From contig CACJED010000009.1 in assembly GCA_902592285.1 (NCBI GenBank), positions 1 to 34,748 of the forward strand: DNA of 34,748 nt. The letters are read 5' to 3'. Under the pieces are notes generated by a model, which was given only the letters and a program-made list of their open reading frames with translations, was not told the DNA's origin and searched no databases. This DNA comes from an uncultured Pelagibacteraceae bacterium (lineage in GTDB: Bacteria; Pseudomonadota; Alphaproteobacteria; Pelagibacterales; Pelagibacteraceae). This document shows, one piece after another, positions 30,958 through 34,748 of this stretch (positions are counted from its first letter, which is position 1; the number at the start of each line of letters is the position of its first letter). The translations under genes were made by a program, and so were the position numbers.

Positions 30958-31737
30958 ATGAATAGAAAAATAAAAAAAGTTCTTAATAAAAAAAACAAAT
31001 CAAAAATTGTTTGCCTAACAGCCTATTCAAAAAATATTGCTAAAATCTTAGACAGACATTGCGATATTGTACTAGTTGGAGACTCATTAGGCTCAGTACT
31101 TTACAATTATAAATCTACCAAACAAGTGACTTTGCAAACAATGATAAATCATTCAAAAAGTGTCAGACTTGGGGTTGAAAAATCTTTAATGGTATTTGAT
31201 ATGCCTTACAACACGTATAGAAATCCAAAAGAGGCTTTAAAAAATGCAAAATTAGTTATGAAAGAGACTAAATGTGATGCGGTTAAGTTAGAAGGAGGAA
31301 AAAAAATAATTCCCATTGTTAAAAAATTAGTTGAAAATAAAATACCCGTCATGGGTCATGTTGGTATTTTACCTCAAACTGATAAAAAATTTAGGTTTAA
31401 GGGAAAGAAACGTAAGGAAAGTGAAAAAATTTTAAATGATACAAAACTTTTAGAAAATGCTGGAGTTTTTTCAATCGTATTAGAATGTATAGAAATAAAA
31501 TTATCAAAAAAAATAACAGCGCAAATAAAGGTACCAACGATTGGCATAGGTTCATCAGTAAACTGTGATGGCCAGGTATTAGTAATAGATGATTTAATTG
31601 GTTTGAGTCAAAGTAAATTCAAATTTGTTAAGAAATATATAAATATTACTAAAATTATTGAAGTTGCAGTTAAGAAATATAAATCAGAGGTGCTGAAAAA
31701 ACAATTTCCAAAAACCAAGCATTCTTTCAAAAATTAA
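30958..31737 (+). CDS. panB: 3-methyl-2-oxobutanoate hydroxymethyltransferase
   Basis: LTAYSKNIAKILDRHCDIVLVGDSLGSVLYNYKST, VKLEGG, MGHVGILPQ, IGIGSSVNCDGQVLVIDDLIG. Confidence 0.95.
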   Translation: MNRKIKKVLNKKNKSKIVCLTAYSKNIAKILDRHCDIVLVGDSLGSVLYNYKSTKQVTLQTMINHSKSVRLGVEKSLMVFDMPYNTYRNPKEALKNAKLVMKETKCDAVKLEGGKKIIPIVKKLVENKIPVMGHVGILPQTDKKFRFKGKKRKESEKILNDTKLLENAGVFSIVLECIEIKLSKKITAQIKVPTIGIGSSVNCDGQVLVIDDLIGLSQSKFKFVKKYINITKIIEVAVKKYKSEVLKKQFPKTKHSFKN

Positions 31738-31741
31738 ATTA

Positions 31742-33223
31742 TTATCCCATTGTAAAAGGATCGGTCATTGGTTTATCAGAGGAATTATACCATGTTGTTT
31801 TTATTCTAGTATATTCTTTAATAGACTCTATACCTGCTTCTTTTCCATAACCACTATCTTTTAGTCCACCAAATGGAGCCATAGGAGATATTAATCTATA
31901 TGTATTAATAAAAACTATTCCAGCTCTTATAGCTTTTGAAACTCTAAGTCCCCTAGCGAAATTAGATGTATAAACTCCAGAGGATAAACCATATTTATTA
32001 TCGTTCATTTTTTCTATTACCTCTTTTTCATTTTCAAATTTCATTACAGATAAAATTGGACCAAATAATTCATTTTCAGCAACTGGTAAGTTATGATTTT
32101 CACATTCAATTATTGTGGCTGGAAAATAATAGCCTTTATTTGAAATTGAGGATCTTTCACCTCCACATCTTATTTTTCCACCTTGTTCTATTGTGGTTTT
32201 AATATTTTTTTCAATATTTTCTAATTGTTTTAAACTATTGAGAGGTCCCATTTGAGAATCTTCCTCCATTGGGTCTCCTAATTTAATTTTTTTAGCTTTA
32301 TCAATTAATTTTTTTAAAAATTCATCATAAATTTTTACATGTAAGTAAAGTCTTGATCCAGCTATACAACTTTGTCCACTTGCTCCAAATATACCAGCGG
32401 TAATACCATTTAAAGCATTTTCTTGATCTGCATCATTAAAAACCACCACTGGGCTTTTGCCACCAAGTTCTAAACTTACTTGTGATAAATTTTCAGCAGA
32501 GTTTTTTACAATATGTTTCGCAGTTTCAGGTCCACCTGTAAAAGCAATTTTTTCTACAAGATTGTGAGTAGTGAGTGCTTTACCACATGGCTCACCCAGT
32601 CCTGTTACAATATTTATTACTCCTTTAGGTATTCCAGTCTTTTCAATTAGTTTTCCAAATTCTAGAAGGGTTACTGGTGCTAATTCTGAAGCTTTAATAA
32701 CAACTGTATTCCCCATTGCAAGAGCTGGTGCTAACTTTACTGCTGTTAAAAGCATTTGTGAATTCCAAGGTATAATTGCTGCTACAACACCAATAGGAAT
32801 TCTAGTTGTAGTTACTTGCATATCTGGTTTATCAATTGGAACTACAGTTCCCTCAACTTTGTCTGCTAATCCTGCAAAATAATCATAATATTCTGCTATA
32901 TAGTTTGCTTGAGTTTTGGTTTCTCTGTAAAGTTTTCCGGTATCAATCGTTTCAATTTTACCAAGATATTCAGCGTTTGCTCTTAATTGTTCTCCAATTA
33001 ATCTCAAGTATTTTGCTCTTTCTCTTGGGTGAAGTTTTGACCAATTGTTTTCAAACGCATTTTGAGCTGATTGAACCGCTTTATCTACATCTTTTTCATC
33101 AGCTTCAGGAACTGTTGCCCAAACTTCATTGTTTTCAGGATTTAATGACTCTATTTTTTTTCCTGATGATGAGGCTACCCACTCACCATTAATATACATT
33201 TTAAAATCTTGAATTTTTGACAT
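31742..33223 (-). CDS. NAD(P)-dependent aldehyde dehydrogenase
   Basis: IPWNSQML, FTGGPETAKHIV, LELGGKSPVVVFNDAD, GASGQSCIAGSRLYLH (catalytic Cys), ENELFGPILSVMKF. Confidence 0.95.
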   Translation of the reverse strand: MSKIQDFKMYINGEWVASSSGKKIESLNPENNEVWATVPEADEKDVDKAVQSAQNAFENNWSKLHPRERAKYLRLIGEQLRANAEYLGKIETIDTGKLYRETKTQANYIAEYYDYFAGLADKVEGTVVPIDKPDMQVTTTRIPIGVVAAIIPWNSQMLLTAVKLAPALAMGNTVVIKASELAPVTLLEFGKLIEKTGIPKGVINIVTGLGEPCGKALTTHNLVEKIAFTGGPETAKHIVKNSAENLSQVSLELGGKSPVVVFNDADQENALNGITAGIFGASGQSCIAGSRLYLHVKIYDEFLKKLIDKAKKIKLGDPMEEDSQMGPLNSLKQLENIEKNIKTTIEQGGKIRCGGERSSISNKGYYFPATIIECENHNLPVAENELFGPILSVMKFENEKEVIEKMNDNKYGLSSGVYTSNFARGLRVSKAIRAGIVFINTYRLISPMAPFGGLKDSGYGKEAGIESIKEYTRIKTTWYNSSDKPMTDPFTMG

Positions 33224-34006
33224 TTAGCTTTTAATAAAATTTCTTATATTCATATTAACATCATCTGCACACTCTATACTACAAAGATGTTTTCCATTTT
33301 TAATCTCAACATACCTTGAATTAGCTAAATCTTTTGTTAATTTTTTTGACATAGATGGCGTTGATCCTGAGTCATCAGAACCTGTCATAACTAGGGTATT
33401 TGAGGTTATATTTTGTATTACTTGAGTATTATCCTCATGATTAGCAAATAATTCATAAGCCTTCAAAAAATTTTTATGATCTTCAGAATTCTTATTTAAA
33501 ATATCTATGAATAAATCATATGTTTTTGGATTTTTCTTTAAATATTCATCTGTAAACCATCTTTTAAGGGCTTGTTTTGAAATTGGTTTGTTTAATTTTG
33601 CTTGGTTATATCTATCAAGAACAAGAGCTCTTTCTTCACTTGATCTTTTATAAGTTGTGCCAATCAATATTAGTTTATTAATTTTTTCTCTCAATTTTGA
33701 TGCAAAATCTAAAGCAATTAAAGATCCTAACGAAAAACCAACTAAATGAATTTTATCAATATTTAGGTATTCTAAAATTTCATTGAGTTGACTAGAAAAA
33801 TCCCCAAAGTTTAATTTCTCTTTTTTACATGGAGTTTTTCCATGGCCGAGTAAATCATAAGTTATAATTGAAAATTCATTCAAATTTTCTATTTGTGGCT
33901 TCCACATTTGATGATCAAGACCAACACCATGTATGAAAACTAATGGAATACTGTCTTTTTTTATATAGATATAGTGATTTTGATGAGTATCAAAATTATT
34001 AGACAT
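33224..34006 (-). CDS. Alpha/beta hydrolase
   Basis: VFIHGVGLDHQMWKPQ, LVGFSLGSLIALDFA nucleophile elbow, KNGKHLCSIE catalytic His region; ATG 34006 directly after a TTG. Confidence 0.9.
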   Translation of the reverse strand: MSNNFDTHQNHYIYIKKDSIPLVFIHGVGLDHQMWKPQIENLNEFSIITYDLLGHGKTPCKKEKLNFGDFSSQLNEILEYLNIDKIHLVGFSLGSLIALDFASKLREKINKLILIGTTYKRSSEERALVLDRYNQAKLNKPISKQALKRWFTDEYLKKNPKTYDLFIDILNKNSEDHKNFLKAYELFANHEDNTQVIQNITSNTLVMTGSDDSGSTPSMSKKLTKDLANSRYVEIKNGKHLCSIECADDVNMNIRNFIKS

Positions 34007-34010
34007 CAAA

Positions 34011-34598
34011 TTATTTTGGATCTAATCCCATCTCTTTCATATCTTGATAGCGATCTCCAGTTCTTGCGTGTGCTCTTCCACTTGAGGCCCCACCAATTGC
34101 AATAACGATTTCATCGTTGAAAGGAGCATCATGAATAGTGAACTCGTGCGTTAAATAATAAGGTCTTAAACCAGAATCTGTTTTGTGCATCATGGGTATA
34201 GATATTTTTGAACCTGCAGGACCTCTAGTATTAGTAAAACTTAGATAAGATGTCCCACCAACAGCATCTCTAAATTTGTTTCCAAATCTTAAAGTATGAA
34301 TAAATGCAGACGCATGTTCTATTTCACCATCTAAACCTACTGTTCCAGCTTTGCCATAAGCCAGTATTCTTTCTGGAGATCCAATTTCTTTAATAAGTTC
34401 TGGCACTAGAATGTCACCAAGCTTTGGAGCTAAATCTAAAATAATTGGTTTTAAATCATCTACAAATCCTTTGCCATGCCACGGATTTTTAAAAACTGCA
34501 GCAACGGAAACTAATAAAACAGGTTCTTTTGCTTTTTTTCCTCCTTCAATGAAAGTCTTATCTACAAATTTATTAAATTTTCTTATTTCAAGTTCCAT
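34011..34598 (-). CDS. 'Amino acid synthesis' family protein (PF06684/DUF1185-like)
   Basis: AAVFKNPWHGKGFVDDLKPIILDLAPKLG, AYGKAGTVGLDGEIEHASAFIHTLRFG, IAIGGASSGRAHARTGD; recalled family signature. Confidence 0.75.
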   Translation of the reverse strand: MELEIRKFNKFVDKTFIEGGKKAKEPVLLVSVAAVFKNPWHGKGFVDDLKPIILDLAPKLGDILVPELIKEIGSPERILAYGKAGTVGLDGEIEHASAFIHTLRFGNKFRDAVGGTSYLSFTNTRGPAGSKISIPMMHKTDSGLRPYYLTHEFTIHDAPFNDEIVIAIGGASSGRAHARTGDRYQDMKEMGLDPK

Positions 34599-34748
34599 TA
34601 ACTTGCTTTTTCTAGATTTGATGTATTAACATTTATTTTTGGAATAACTTCATCATTAAATAATTTGATACTTCTCATACAATCCTCATGGTCTATACCT
34701 GGAAAATTAGACCATACTTGAAGATTTTGTAAGTTCAGTTCTGATTGT
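34598..34748 (-). CDS. C-terminal fragment of an LLM-class (luciferase-like) flavin monooxygenase, running off the right edge
   Basis: Minus-strand frame open to the edge: QSELNLQNLQVWSNFPGIDHEDCMRSIKLFNDEVIPKINVNTSNLEKAS*. TAATG overlap with the PF06684-like gene. Confidence 0.6.
   Translation of the reverse strand, partial: QSELNLQNLQVWSNFPGIDHEDCMRSIKLFNDEVIPKINVNTSNLEKAS

Noticed and set aside
32571-33192. Two plus-strand ORFs (103 and 118 aa) antisense to the aldehyde dehydrogenase
   Set aside because: Low-complexity shadows of a well-conserved ALDH; no start-site or domain support.
1-34748. tRNA, rRNA, CRISPR array, transposase or att-site search by eye
   Set aside because: No T-loop-like GTTCGA context with cloverleaf, no spaced repeats and no mobile-element proteins seen.

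Overview
The window is about 35 kb of AT-rich, densely packed DNA. Gene content (recA, alaS, icd, psd-pssA, rlmE-guaB-guaA-panB), very short intergenic gaps and overlapping gene ends suggest a streamlined SAR11/Pelagibacterales-like alphaproteobacterium; this is inferred from gene content, with no search run. Left to right: (i) an envelope-glycan/transport segment with a GT39-like fragment, a DPM-like GT2, a PL5 alginate-lyase-like secreted protein, and an MFS transporter with a likely 5' frameshift; (ii) a GAF/Fis regulator divergent from a disrupted zinc alcohol dehydrogenase and a five-gene GlpSTPQV-like ABC importer; (iii) umuDC with a perfect alphaproteobacterial LexA box touching the start codon; (iv) a small secreted orphan, a GFA protein, a D-glycerate 3-kinase, a TolC-like protein, and recA with a near-consensus SOS box; (v) a radical-SAM/GT2/SDR cassette between recA and alaS; (vi) a housekeeping block that includes a GuaB lacking its CBS (Bateman) domain; (vii) a catabolic operon (LLM monooxygenase C-terminus, PF06684-like protein, alpha/beta hydrolase, aldehyde dehydrogenase) running off the right edge. 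The strongest observations are the CBS-less GuaB, complementary degeneracy in the two importer ATPases, the SOS box adjoining the umuD start, the internal deletion/frameshift in the alcohol dehydrogenase, and the possible N-heterocycle ring-opening operon. No tRNA, rRNA, CRISPR array or transposase was recognised.
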